DNA of 64,000 nucleotides from Selaginella moellendorffii (taxonomy: Eukaryota > Streptophyta > Lycopodiopsida > Selaginellales > Selaginellaceae): assembly GCF_000143415.4 (NCBI RefSeq), contig NW_003314272.1:1893146-1957145 (forward strand), in the 5' to 3' direction. The notes beneath the pieces are model-generated. The model searched no databases. It saw only the letters and a program-made list of their open reading frames with translations, and was not told the origin of the DNA. Of the stretch, positions 22,215 through 34,221 are shown in pieces. The number at the start of each line of letters is the position of its first letter. Within the stretch, counting starts at the first letter, position 1. Made by a program: the position numbers and the translations under genes.

Positions 22215-25200
22215 ATGTCGATGCGGAGGCGCGGCGTGCCGAGCCGGCGAGCGCACACATCACTCGGCCTCGCCACGGAAGTTGGATCCGATGGCGAAGA
22301 TCCGGCAGCGGAATCGATATTTGCGCCTCCGGCTACGGTCTGTGCTATCGATCGCCCTGCTGTCTGGCCAGGTTCTTGATCGTTTTGCTTTCGATCGCAG
22401 TCGTCGCTTCCTTACATTAAGACTTACTCGAGGCAGAACGAGCGATCAGCTCTGTCGCAGAAGGTCAAGCAAGGTGTTTTGGACGCCACGCAGTATCACA
22501 TGTAAGTAAAATTTTCGTGTCGGTAGCTACTTATTTGTGACCTCTAGATATGCTGAGAATTATGGTGGTGTGGAGTTCTACCGGAGGATGGCTAGAAAGG
22601 CCGAGTCCGCGATGCAGTTGGAGCAGAAGCAATATCACTCGGAATTGGAACGAAGTAACGAGCTGATCAGTCGCTTGAGAGCAAGGTAAGTTTTTTTCCT
22701 CTGTGTGTCTTCTCACGCTTAGCGTTTGTTTCACGTGTAGTCAGGGTATCAGCACTCGAAGTTCTTTCCGATGAGAGAGAAGTACTTCTGGAAAATCAAA
22801 AGAGAAAAGTCAGGCAGTACAAGCATCAGCTGCAGTACAACAGTAAGGTTTGTTTTGAATGTTCCCGACTGTTTTGGAGTTTTACAATGTTGTCTTTGCA
22901 GGCCTATGAGAAGGATATGGCCTACATGAGAGCTCAGGTCGAGATCTCGGAGAAAAGGCTTGCAGCTTTTACGGAGGAAAGCAAACGAAAGGTCTGCAGA
23001 TTTTTATTTCTTTTTCTTTTTCTTTTTGTTTCACACCATTACCTCGTGGCTTTCAGATTTTGGATTTGCGACATGATAATGTCAGAAAAGAATCGGCTTT
23101 GGACGTGCTCCAGAATGACATGACTGAGATTTTGAAAAGCATTGACGAACCGCTAGATACGTTTTATCTTCCGGACTATTTTACACAAAGGATAGGTAGA
23201 TTACCGTATCAAGTACGAAGTGGAACTCATAGAGTGCATGGTACTTGCCAGATTCTCGGTCAAGTCCAGTTAGAAAGACAGAGGGGATTAAAACAGCAGC
23301 GAAGATACTGCGGATACGAGTAGATCTTGATGACCTGGTACGTATGCCAATGTACTAGAATCATTAAAAATGTTTACCTTCCAGTTGAAAGATACGAAAT
23401 CAAGAGAAAAGGAATTCACTTCTTTGCAAGAAGAGGCGAAGTCTCTACGCAAAGGAGCCGAAGAATCATTTAAATTTCGAGACTCTGCTCTCGTAAGATT
23501 TTCTTACACGTCTCAGTATCCATAATGTCTAACCGTGAAACTTTGTAGAATGCTTTGAAAGCACTCGAAGAAGTCTCTCATAAGTTGAATGGATTGGATC
23601 GTACATTAGCCAGCGCGACACTGTTAAAAGGTGTTGACCTCAGTGCGCTGTCCGGAGAGAAGTCTCAGGACGAAATTGCCGCTGGATTTAACAAAGTTCA
23701 AGAGATGATTCAGCTGCTCGTTTCCAAGGTGAGTTGAAAGTTTTGAAGGGCCAAAATCTGATCGTTCTATTTTCACTTTTGAAGGCCGATACTGCGGGAA
23801 AACTTTCAAGCTCTCTACAGTACGAGCACGAGAAATGCGGCTCTGTGACTGCGCAATTGAGGGAGGATCTTGGACTTGAAAGGGCAGATCCGAAAGTGGA
23901 CGTTCTTTCAGCTAACTTAGTAGTGATCAGGGAGCAAGTTCGAAGGAGACTGGAATCACTGCAGGTAAATGTCTGTACCTCGATGAAAGCATTTAATCTT
24001 GTGCTGTGTTTAGATGCTACAAAAAGAAAAATCTTCCGTCGAAGTGGCCGTAACAAAGAACGCTTCAAAGGCACGAGAACTGGAAAGATCTTTGGACGAC
24101 CTTACGAACAAGCAGAGGAGGTTGAAACTCGAAAAGGATAAACTTGGAGATGCGCTTTTACACGTTGAGAAAGAAAAAGCTGCTGTCGGCAAACAGCTTC
24201 ATCAACTGCAAGATCTGTTTGTCAAGCTGAGTTCTTCATTGCAAGACGGTAGTTATGGCACCCTTCTGCGAACTGCTGGAGCTGCAGTGACTAAAACCTC
24301 AGGTTTCGACGAGCAGAAGGAAGTTGGAAGTATCGTGGGATGTTTTGAGGCTCTTGTCACCGAGAAGACTCGCCTGGAATCCAAGCTAAAGAAAGGACAT
24401 GGCCACCTGTTGGAGTTACTGGCCATCTTTCAGAAAACAGAGAAAGGAACAGATGCAGTGGCCGAGCTTCCTATTATCATTGCGAAGGTAGTACAACTGA
24501 AGATGGATAGCGAGACAGCCAGCAGTAAATTAAAGGCTGCAGAAAGCGAGCTGAATGCCATGGGTCAGAAGAAAGACAGTCAGCTAGATTCCACCTTGAA
24601 ACAAGTCAGTGATGCATGTGGTGCTCTTCAGGCGTCGATACTGAAACTACAACCGATCTTTGGAGAGGTTGGCAGCGCCAAGGCAGCAAAAGGAGTAGCT
24701 GAACTGGGACAGGTGGCTGCTGCACTATCGACTTTAGTTCCAAAATTCCTGGATTTGAAGAAGGAGCGAGACTCCATGGCTACCAAGCTGGACGGAATGA
24801 CTAAGGAACGGGACTCAATGGTTACCAAGCTGGACGGAATGTCGAAGGAACGGGACACAGTGGCTGCCAAGCTCGACGGAATGTCGAAGGAACGGGACTC
24901 GACACTTACCAAGCTGGACGGAATGGTGAAAGAACGGGACACAGTGGTTGCTAAGCTCGACGGAATGGCGAAGGAACGGGACTCAATGGTTGCCAAGTTG
25001 GACGGGATAGCTAACAAGTTGGCGGAGGCCGAGAAGAGGGGATCCGACGACAAGGGGTTATCTCAGTCTACTGGAAAGCACTTGGATACTATCAGACAAA
25101 ATCTGAAAGCGATTCAGTCTCTATTTCCTGCGGAACTCGGGAAAAGTTTTGGTGGATCGCTGTCTGATGATATCGCTCTTCTCGACAAGATAAAACAGGA

Positions 25201-26657
25201 GCTTCTTTCGTCAAAGGACACGAAGGACAAGGCTCTCGTTAGAGCACAAAGTCTATCAGTCCAGGCATCACAATTGGATCCTCTCTTAACAGAGTTATGT
25301 GCAGCACTCCAGTCAATCGAACAGGACCTTGGAGGAACACCATTCAAAGAGGCTGGTTCTAATCACGACACTTGCGGGAGGTTGATTTTTATCAAGGACA
25401 GATCGATAGAACTCAAGGCGTCTGTCGGGGAGAAAGTTAAAGCGATGTCAGGAGAAATCGGCGATCTCAGGGAAAGATTCAAGCTTCAGGAAAGCGTTCT
25501 AAAGAACTCGGAGAAAAAGTGGAGCGAAAGGGTCGAGCTTGCCAAGAAAGAAATATTAAGACTTGGAGGTGAGGATACAATGGCGTTGAGCTTTGACGTC
25601 AACTAATGGCATTGGGTTTGCAGGATGTGATCTAGACAACAAGGTGGAAGCGTCGAAACGATTACAAGCGCAAGCTAAAGTAAGCCGACCTTCGTTCTTT
25701 GTTCTTTGTCTCACTTCTTTGTGCAGATCAAAGAGTTCGTGTTACGTGCTAAGCAGAACGATGCAACAATCAACCCCCTTAGCAAGCTCGCGACATTTCA
25801 AGTGGAGCTACTTGTTAACAACAAGGTAAGATATGCTTAGAGCATACGATCATCCAAACTTAACTGTAACTTGTAGGCGCACGGCCAATTGCAAGTTGGG
25901 GGAACTATGGGTGGATTGTTTCAAGCGGCCGTGCATTATTTTAAAATCGAGAGCCAGTCAGGAGAAGTAACATTTGAGAACGCAGCTATTCCCGGGTCAC
26001 AATCTTCAAACATGCTAGTGGAACTGGTAAGGAGCTTACACCATTCTAATAATACGTTGACTGTGTTTGTTTGGTTGTAGGTTCTAAACTCCACTGGCAA
26101 TGCTGCCGTCTACGAATCTAAAGCTGGTGATGTCCTCGGTTTGTCTGTCAAGGTGAGCAGGTCATATGCGTGTCCACGTATGTTCATTTTTTTTTGTTAC
26201 AGGTCAAATCCATCGATGATGCAGATTTCAGAGAAATACTATACAACAGCAATGTCATTCAAACTGACGAGGTGATCAATATGTTTCCGCAAAGCAAACA
26301 TCGTTCTTACTCCTAGTCTATTTTGCACAGGTTATGGATGCAATCAAAGGGCAAACGCTAGATAATTTCTCGCTTTGGCCTGATCTCGTGAGCAGCTGGA
26401 AATGGGAACGTACTCCCACCAAGGGGTATGTATGCATTGCTCTTCATTTACATTGAGAATCATATGATCGGGGCGTGCAGATGGACGCTTATAACTATCA
26501 AGTGGCGTTTTCTCTTGAAAAGCATTTTCCCCGAGTTAAGCGAGCCTCTACAGACGCTCGCCATTGCAAACAGGCCTACTTACGACAGGAGCCAAACAAT
26601 AAAGACCTTATAAGCTCTACTGCTCGAGCAGCCTTTCTGCCACTAGCTCGCGCATGA
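22215..26657 (+). CDS. Large coiled-coil protein of unknown function
   Basis: About 14 exons with introns of 45-70 nt can be joined through 'YSRQNERSALSQKVKQGVLD', 'FYRRMARKAESAMQLEQKQY' and further helical exons. A long exon at 24014-25600 encodes about 520 residues. The protein is dominated by heptad-rich coiled coil and includes six tandem 14-residue units (24761-25012). A C-terminal globular region ('ATINPLSKLATFQVELLVNN', 'HGQLQVGGTMGGLFQAAVHY', 'FSLWPDLVSSWKWERTP') looks beta-rich and is conserved-looking, but I cannot name it. The first exon is uncertain: ATG 22215 with a donor at 22338 gives an open join, while other frames fail. The last exon (26480-26657) is also tentative. No function is proposed. 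Confidence 0.7.
24761..25012 (+). repeat. Six tandem 42-bp coding repeats
   Basis: Six in-frame units of 42 bp, each encoding a variant of 'KERDSMVTKLDGMS', within the large coiled-coil gene. Unit length is constant, and substitutions mostly fall at the Ser/Thr, Met/Val and linker positions. This points to recent expansion by slippage or unequal exchange within a coiled-coil gene. Confidence 0.95.
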
Positions 26658-26749
26658 CTCACCCACGGGCAAGACCATAGATTTTTCCAAGGTGACGACT
26701 TCTTTTCCTCACATAGCATCATTTACATACTTGCTGACAATTTGAGTTT

Positions 26750-27275
26750 TCAGGGGCCGTGTGTGATGCGGTACAGTATAGCCAGCAGAAGAAGACGTCA
26801 GCACTCGAGATATGCCATCAACCGGGCCTTGCTATTACATATCCCACCTTGCACCGAGACGTGTAAGCAATTGCTGACATTTGCAGTTACCTTGACCACA
26901 GATTTTTCAGGTAGACCGTCTGGAGTCCTATCGGCATGTCTCTGTCTCACGTAGGCCATTTTTTCCCACATGGACTGGTTTTATCATCACTCAAGATCTC
27001 TCTTTTACTTCCAGGTTTTAAAAGCCGAGATCTTTGCAACCGGACAGTGAGATTCGAGAGAAAAGCTGCTCGCGTTTCCTCAGCGTTCAGCTGATGAGCC
27101 GGTCTGCCGATCCAAGACTCGGGGTTTTAGACTTCACATTGCAAGCTTTCTCCACTGTCCTTTTTCAGTTTGTTCCTGCGAACTTTTCCAGCTCTCTTAC
27201 CTACATCTCCATTTGCTCGCTAGTTTTGTTCCTCGAGTTTTATTGTTCCACGGGCTTCGATCATCCATGACTGTC
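26750..27275 (-). pseudogene. Decayed partial copy of the RNase HII gene
   Basis: The order of short matching blocks follows the intact gene at 27385-28837 in the same orientation. Examples are 'gccgtgtgtgatgc' near 26756 (against 27460), 'ttaccttgaccaca' near 26885 (against 27736) with the nearby 'gaccg(t/c)ctgga(g/a)tcct' block, 'aaaagctgctcgcgttt' near 27060 (against 28092), 'tagacttcacat' near 27127 (against 28398) and 'tttgctcgc/tg' near 27212 (against 28479). Blocks are separated by deletions, and no reading frame survives. It lies directly beyond the 3' end of RNase HII and behind the coiled-coil gene's last exon. Confidence 0.75.
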
Positions 27276-27384
27276 TTTCTTGACTCGACTGAACACTGGT
27301 GGAAGTCTGCCAGCGAAAATTTGTATTTGTATACTCTTGACTTAAAAATGCGGGCGAAACGCCCGAGCTTTTTGAGCTGCCTAT

Positions 27385-28837
27385 TTACATATCGAGAATC
27401 AGATTTCTCAAGGGTGCGAAAGAGCGTCTATGGATGTCACAAGGGCCGTGTTTCAGCAATGCCGCCGTGTGTGACGCAGTCCCATAGCCTTTATGGTCTT
27501 TGAATCCGTAAAGCGGCCATCTCCTACGACCAAAGACAAAAAGAAAAAAAATAAAAATAAAAAGAGAGTCAGAGGTAAGTAAGCACCACCATACTTGTCG
27601 TAATCCTCCATTAGCCGGTCCCTCGTCACCTTTGCCAAAATGGACGCAGCGGCGATTACATGGCTTTCGGCGTCGCCCTGCGAACAAACCAACCAGTGTA
27701 AAGAGGACATTCGCATTTGACGAAGAACGACGATTACCTTGACCACACTCCTCGCGTGTTTTCCAGAGAGACCGCCTGGAATCCTGTTTCCATCAATCAG
27801 TATGTATGGCGGATGATCACGTCCGTTCCCTGTAAGTTCTTCCACGCAAGTTTCCATGGCTTCCATTGTCGCCTGAAAACGCCTTCCAATTGCACTAGCA
27901 AAGAAAGAAAAAAGAAACGCTGTTTGTACTTACCTGAAGGATGTTGATCTCGTCGATCCTCGGCGCATCCACAACGCAAATCTTACACATAGACAAGCTC
28001 CTCCCGGTCAGTCCAAAGTTTTTGGGATGATAAAGAGGCAGGCTCTCACCGAGAAACGGACCCCCGGAGTGGATGTGATTTGCGAGTAGAGCTGCTCTCG
28101 CTTCTCGGCTGTGAGCTTCTTGCTATCATCGATGCCTGGGGAAAATAAGAGGGAGATAAATGATCATTCCTGAGAGACAAAAAGCTACGCACCTTGGATA
28201 TCGACGTCCTCCGGAATGATGCAAGCAGCAGCAACGACAGGACCAGCGAGAGGTCCTCTTCCTGCTTCATCCACGCCTATAACGCGATGGAAGCCCGTTT
28301 TCCAAAGCTCGATCTGGAGAGAACTACACCATAAAGAAACTAAAAAGAAAAGCCTGGCATACCTCCAAGTCTCGGCTCGGGACCCGTTTCAAGGCTGTAG
28401 ACTTCACATTTTTTCTGTGATTTTCTCCTGGATGAGATGATTTTCCTTCCGGGTGTTTTTTCGCTTTCTTGCATCCCCGTTTGCTCGTGTGACCTTGATC
28501 ACTCTTGTCCGCTTGATTCTCCACAGCTTTCTTGCCCCTGGATGATGGTTTTCTCGGCTCCAGTTCTACGCAATGGGCTTTTGAAAAAAAAAAAAAAATT
28601 CTTTCTTTTCACTAACCAGGTGGATCAGCATTCTTGTTTCTCCGTGTCTTGACTCGAGGAGGCGTTGCACTAGTCGGCACTGATGCTTTGTTCTTCACAT
28701 TTCCACTTTTTTTCGCGATGGACAAGCGTTTGCCTTTTTGCACAAACGAAACAAGACAGAAGAACTAAGATTACCATAGCAGTGCGAAACATACTTGGCG
28801 CTGCCGGAACCGGAGCCTTGGATCGCCGCGCCACCAT
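27385..28837 (-). CDS. Ribonuclease HII (RNase H type 2)
   Basis: It cleaves the RNA strand of RNA-DNA hybrids and removes single ribonucleotides from DNA. The start is at 28837 ('[14 protein letters not shown]'); a basic, low-complexity leader of about 110 residues precedes the catalytic domain and may target an organelle or the nucleus. Domain landmarks are '[17 protein letters not shown]' (catalytic Asp-Glu), '[11 protein letters not shown]', '[11 protein letters not shown]', '[20 protein letters not shown]' with further catalytic acids, and '[12 protein letters not shown]' leading to 'RRSFAP'. This is the monomeric bacterial-type enzyme rather than the trimeric RNase H2A. The last exon follows a short intron near 27515-27590. 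A decayed partial copy lies just downstream. Confidence 0.9.
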
Positions 28838-30064
28838 GGCTGCTGGAAAATCCCCGATAAACCCTAGCATGCATTCCTTCAACGTTCCAATAATTCAAAT
28901 AAAGAAACATGAGCGAGTGTTGAGAGTGGGATTCGAACTTGCGGACTAATCTGTTTTTTCTCTTGTTATAAGCTATTTTCATTTATATTGCTTTTGGAAT
29001 TTGAATTAATCCACCACCATCTTAGATAAAGTAATTCATTGATATGAATAAAAAAGGAATGCTTAGCGGCTCGCATTTGATGGGGATATAAAGCTTGATA
29101 TGGAAGAACTGTGCAACTCTTTTACAACAACGAAGAGCGCTAAATTTACTGGGCGCAAGTAACGAGAAAGGCAATCAGAATATAGCACGCATAGACGCAA
29201 GTTTCGTTCTCGAAGATGGTGTCTTCTGTTGCCGGTTCATGCCTGCTCTACACCGAGGAGTTTCAGAAGAAGGGAGCTATATCTTCAGAAGAACAGTTCA
29301 TGTCCAACATCCAGGGCTGGATACTGGAGAAGTGGCAATTGCATTTTGTATTGCTTTTCGTGGTCCTGGTCTGGGGATTTCGGGCAGGCAACTGCAATGC
29401 AGTTTGCAAACGGGCAACTACATCAGCTAGAGCACAGGAGCTGCATGGTGAGCATGGATCACGCATTTGCAAACAGAGTTCCATCCAAGGAGGTGCTGAA
29501 GCTTCTAAAAGATGTCTCGCTGAAGAGAGGTGAGTATATTAAGGGGAAAAAGGCTGCTGCAGTCAAGCAACAATGAAAGGTGGCTACCAGAAAGCAAAGC
29601 TAAACAGCTAGTTAGTAAGACCCGATATGAGCTGAACGAGATTGCACAGAACGGCAACAAGAATAAGATAATGACAAGATTAAGGTAGTGCTAATGAGTA
29701 AGACCCGGGATGAACTGAATAAGATCGCAAGGGTGGATCCATACAATTACAAATCAACAAGAATAAGATCGTGGCAGCAGTCCTTGATGCAGGTATTCAA
29801 ATAGAAAAAGTAGAAGAGCATGATATCGTTGTATTCTACTACTCATATTCTTTAAGCTCATATGTGAGATTGGAACCCAATAAATTAATGCGATGGGTTC
29901 ACATTGTAAGAATTTTGAATGGTTTTGTACAGGGAAGTTTCCAAAGCTACCACCTGCGGATTTTCTCAATCTCAAACGAGAGGAGTGAAGCTTTGCTCGT
30001 TAGTTTCCCAGCTTTCGGGCATCACCACAACTGGAGAGAATTTTTTTTTCGCTCTGATTGTCTA
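28838..30064. other. Spacer with short unrecognised frames
   Basis: About 1.2 kb between RNase HII and the IDM1-like gene. A frame at 29217-29533 begins 'MVSSVAGSCLLYTEEFQKKG' and includes one hydrophobic segment. An overlapping frame ends 'VLKLLKDVSLKRGEYIKGKK'. Downstream, a phrase encoding 'SKTR-ELN-IA' occurs twice (about 29617 and 29700). None matches a family I know, and frames are broken, so this may be a decayed gene. No RNA gene is convincing. Confidence 0.35.
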
Positions 30065-31794
30065 TCAAAAAATGCGAGTGTCCACAGGCTCTTCCCACGT
30101 CCACAATGCTTGCGGTGGCTCATCCAGCGGCACATAAACACAATCCTTCGATGAGAGCGTCAGCTGGAGTGAACTCTTCTTATCTCCTATTTGGAAAACA
30201 AAAAAAAACAAAACAGCTTATCAGCAAACTGGAAGACGAAGAAGAAGCTTACCAGAATCATTCAGCTTGACAGGCAATTTTGCTCCAAAGCTATCCTTAC
30301 CAAAGTTCTTGACAAAGCTGGACAACAATGTAACGCCGCTGTCCACCGTCTGGAGGCCCGCGATCAGAGACGCATCCCCGCCAATGACAAGCTTGCGAGG
30401 AAGCACTGCTAGAGGAGCAGGATCGTCCGCGACCGAAGTGCACGCCATAGATTCTTTACATACAGTAACAGCCAAAACTTTATCTTGCACCGATTTTCTG
30501 CGCAGGTAAAGACTATCAATCGATTTCAAACTATTAGAAGTAGCCTTACGGATAAGAAGTATCAACAGGATCGAATTCTCCTTGCGTGAGCCAGTCCACA
30601 TCGGTATCGGAAAGCTCTGCAAATAGTTTATGGTCAGCAAAAGAGCAGAAATGCATCAAAAGTTTACCTGAGGACTGTAGTGGCTTTTGCAACAAAGTCA
30701 CCCCGGGAAAGGATACAACACTCAGCTTCACAAGCTCAAGCCTTTGGGTTGGGGCCATCTCCTGGAATCCAAAGGCGTTTTTCCAAGTGTGAAGAAGCTC
30801 TGGTACAGCCGGTAGCACGAAACTTCGAATTCCTAGCCTTTGTAGGAGCTGGAAAATTGATGTCAGCGAAAAAACTCTGGGAAAGCAGCAAAGATTACCC
30901 CCTCGATTGCCCGCACCAAGCGACGACACATGCCTTGCCTTCGATGATGAAATCTGGTTCCGATGAGGGGCATTTCTGCGAGGAGTCCTCCATGTATCCT
31001 GCAAACCAATCGTGAGGTTCATTAGCGAAGAATACACGAGACTCACCGAATTGAAGCGACAGAAATAACTTCGTCGTCTTTTTCCAAGACAACAGTGTAA
31101 AATCCTCGAAAATTTAAGCGATTAACCTCGGCCTTGCTGCAGAAAAAAAAAAAAAAAAAACAATCTTGAGTACAAGACACAATACAAGCATGCAAGATCA
31201 AGTATACCCCCGGTTGTAAAGTATGTGAGTGACAAGGTCAATCTTTGTCCGAGGATCCACCATGGGCAAAAAACATTCTTGCATGACGCCAAGTGCAACA
31301 GCAAGCTTACTTCGGTGTTCAGCCATTTGCTCCCGGTTCATGCTACTGGCTGACGGTAGATCGTCTTCACCGGACCGCAGCAGCGTCCAGGAAAGTCCTT
31401 CTCCAATGGTGTTGGAAATGCCCACGAGCTTACGAAGTCCTTCAAAGATCTGGTAGAAAATGATAGTTCCGTCAGTTGAAAGCATGATTGTGTAGCTTCA
31501 CCTTATCACAGTGATCCCCACAAAACCAAGAATCATCCGGGCAGCTGGTCATTTTTGCCATGCCCCTTGAATATAAGCAAGAAACATGGTCTGAAACAAG
31601 TATATTGTCAATCGAACCCAGTAGAATTTGAAAGCACTTACATTCACGTTCACATTGATCACAGAGAAGAACGGTCATTTCGTTGAAAGAACTTCCATCT
31701 GCGTTGTACTCGCTGCCACCACATATCGCACACCGACAACTAGGACAGAACCATTCGCCTTCAGGGAGTTCCTGCACCAAAACAAGTAAATGAG

Positions 31795-31827
<33 letters not shown>

Positions 31828-33772
31828 AGCGTCTAGAGAGTCGTCATACCTTAAGCAGCAAGCAGCTTAAATGATAAGTGGATGGACAATGATCGCAGCA
31901 AATAAGCCGTCCTCCATCGCCACAGACGCCACAGGCATCATCATTCTCATCAGACGGAGCTGCCTTGACGTTTTCCTTCGGGTTTACTTTTGAGTCTAGC
32001 AATTCCCATGCCTGCACCTGTAGATCCAAAAGTGACTCCCCTTTGTTATTGAAGATGCTCGCACAAGCTCGTCGCTGACTAGTCCCAGAATGAGCTTCAA
32101 AACCGGAAAGGCTCCACAGCTTCTTGCAGCAAGAGCAGACAATGCCTTCGAACCTCACAATCCCCTCCAGCAGGACCTGTCTAGTCTTCTTGTCCACATA
32201 CGAAACCTTCTGAAACTCGTGAAGCATCTTCGTCTCTAATAACCAGGATAAGATAGTTCGTTTCGCCTCGTACTTGGTCACGTCGTGAAGAACAATCTCC
32301 ATCCGGGCACGGAGGTTCTTGTCCTTCATTTTCGATACGTTATTTGGTCTCAGGCTTTCGGACGCACCCATCAGGTCGTGCTTTCTCCTCTTCACGCTGT
32401 CTGGTGTGTCCAGCGTCACCTTTCTTTTCTTTGGCTTGCCGTTGTCATCCACAGGCAATTCAAAGCTGTCAGAACACTTCTTCGCCTTGTCGTGCATCAG
32501 GAGCTCGAGCTGCGAAGTTCTTTTGCAAAGGGGATGCGTCCGACTCCATTCCTTGCATGCCGCAGGGAGCGTTCTGTAACACTTGCCCTCCGGCGACAGA
32601 TAGAACGTATCCTTCCTCTGCGTCCCGGGACGAAGTTTGGAGTTGAGCACCCATCCCGAGTTCATCAGAATGCCTTTTATGCTGTCCGTTGAAGCTTTCG
32701 ATGCGTTCCTGCTCCGAGACACCGGGGTAACAGCATCACTGTCCCTGCTGCCTTCGCTTTCCTCCGAAAAATCCTCCTCATCATCGGAGGTGGACTTTGA
32801 GCGGCAACTTATCCTTGGAGCCATGGTAAACTTCTTCCTCTGGATCGGGATCGGCATCGGCATCGCTTGGACGAGGTGTGACTCCACAACCACGGGATGC
32901 TTGGGCGGCGTGTCGGCAGCCTGGATGGAGCCAGTAGCAAGCAACATTTTCCTCTTCGAAGCAACCGAAACATTCTCCTCGAGATCGGCCTCCTTCCTCA
33001 CCACCGTGCACTTCTCAAGCCTGTGATCCATCTGACCCCGGACATACCAAGAGTTTGTCCACTCGTCCCACTCCTGCGAGATCCTGAGCCTTCCCAGCGG
33101 CACCTGGAGCTCAAACCCTTCCGGCGGAGAGAAAACTCTGGTGAGCACCGTTGAGTCGTGGCCGGACGTGTCTTGCAGAAGAATTGCCTCCCACCATGCC
33201 TCCCTGTGGAAAGCATCCACATAAGTCCCCTTCTTCCACAGCGAGATGGTGGAAGAGAGGGCCTGCGGCACTGGCCTGATACGCAAGCGGACTCGCTTGT
33301 GGGGTGGCACCACGTCTTCGCCATCTATGCACTCGGAGATTGGAATGGACTCTAAGTCTTCGGCATTGTCCTCGTACCTCACAACACGGCGTCCTGGCCT
33401 CACTTGTACCACCTCGGCCGGGACCCAAGCACCTCGCAATGTCTCGAGAACTTGCAAGACCTGGAAGCCAAGATCACATTAGTCCTCTTGCTTAAAACTC
33501 ACAGCAATTTGTAGAAGCCAGTAGCTCCAAGACAAGGAGCTGAGCAAAAGGAAAAGAAAAATGTAAATCGGGCAGCAGCACTCGAGCACAGCAAGACACA
33601 AGGAAGCAGTGATCTGCGAGAATTCGCAGGGTTCGGCTCGACCAAGCACAGACGGAGCACAGCACTGCAGCAAGGAAGCCGGAAGATCTTCACTCACCTC
33701 GACAGTATCTCCTACGAGCAGGCGCTTGCGCTTGAATCCACCGTCGGCCTCGAAATCACTGAAATCGTCCAT
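30065..33772 (-). CDS. IDM1-like chromatin protein: Agenet, TPL-binding, PHD, GNAT
   Basis: The start is at 33772 ('[17 protein letters not shown]'). Domain order: a tandem Agenet/Tudor-like region ('[11 protein letters not shown]', '[17 protein letters not shown]'); a basic linker; a TPL-binding-type zinc domain ('[20 protein letters not shown]'); a PHD finger with full Cys4-His-Cys3 spacing ('[20 protein letters not shown]') plus an extended second PHD-like part; then a GNAT acetyltransferase ('[20 protein letters not shown]' type block, '[20 protein letters not shown]' acetyl-CoA loop, '[18 protein letters not shown]'). This matches the Arabidopsis IDM1/ROS4 family, histone H3 acetyltransferases that guide DNA demethylation. 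The 3' exons down to 30065 are in frame but not domain-supported. A T-rich intron holds a 30-nt homopolymer. Confidence 0.9.
31796..31827. repeat. Poly(A)/poly(T) tract in intron
   Basis: An uninterrupted run of about 31 adenines on the plus strand, which reads as T on the coding strand, inside the intron that follows the first PHD finger exon of the IDM1-like gene. A second run of about 19 As lies at 31141-31160 in another intron. Confidence 0.95.
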
Positions 33773-34221
33773 TGCTCATCCCGCGGCGAGGCGCCGTCGT
33801 CTCCCGGCGCTTAGGGTTCTTGCGAGAAGCAAAGGGAAAAAAAAATTATTTATCTCAAGAGAAACCTAATGTCCATCCAAAACCCTGAATTAAACCCCGG
33901 GTCAAAGATCCAGGTAGAAAAATCAAAGTAAGTCGGTAAAAAACTAGAGTGAAGAACATTCTTACACGTCCTCCCTTGAGCGCCGCCATGTTATAGCCTT
34001 GATTGGATGGACGTGACATGCCAAACCACTAAACCCCGGGACTTATGGGCGAGGTAGTTTAGTTAGCGCAAGGTCTCCCTCTTCTCGAGGCTTCTTTCTT
34101 GTCATTCCCTTCTCCATGGATGGGACGATCGCCGCCCAGCAGCGCTAGCGCTAGGATCAGTTGAAATATCGAGCGATCCACGCATAATCAAGGCGCGCGA
34201 TCGACCGGGCCACCGATCGGC
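33773..34221. promoter_or_regulatory. Divergent promoter region IDM1-like/ABCG
   Basis: About 450 bp between two divergent start codons. A TTAGGGTT telo-box-like motif lies near 33811 on the IDM1-like side. Several overlapping short frames in both directions look spurious. Confidence 0.5.

Noticed and set aside
22291-22509. Alternative start 'MAKIRQRNRYLRLRL' for the coiled-coil gene
   Set aside because: It would need an intron of only 29 nt at 22372-22400, too short to be spliced in plants.
28900-28950. tRNA-like T-arm (ggattcgaac) on the minus strand
   Set aside because: The neighbouring bases do not pair into a T-stem or an acceptor stem, and no anticodon arm could be folded.
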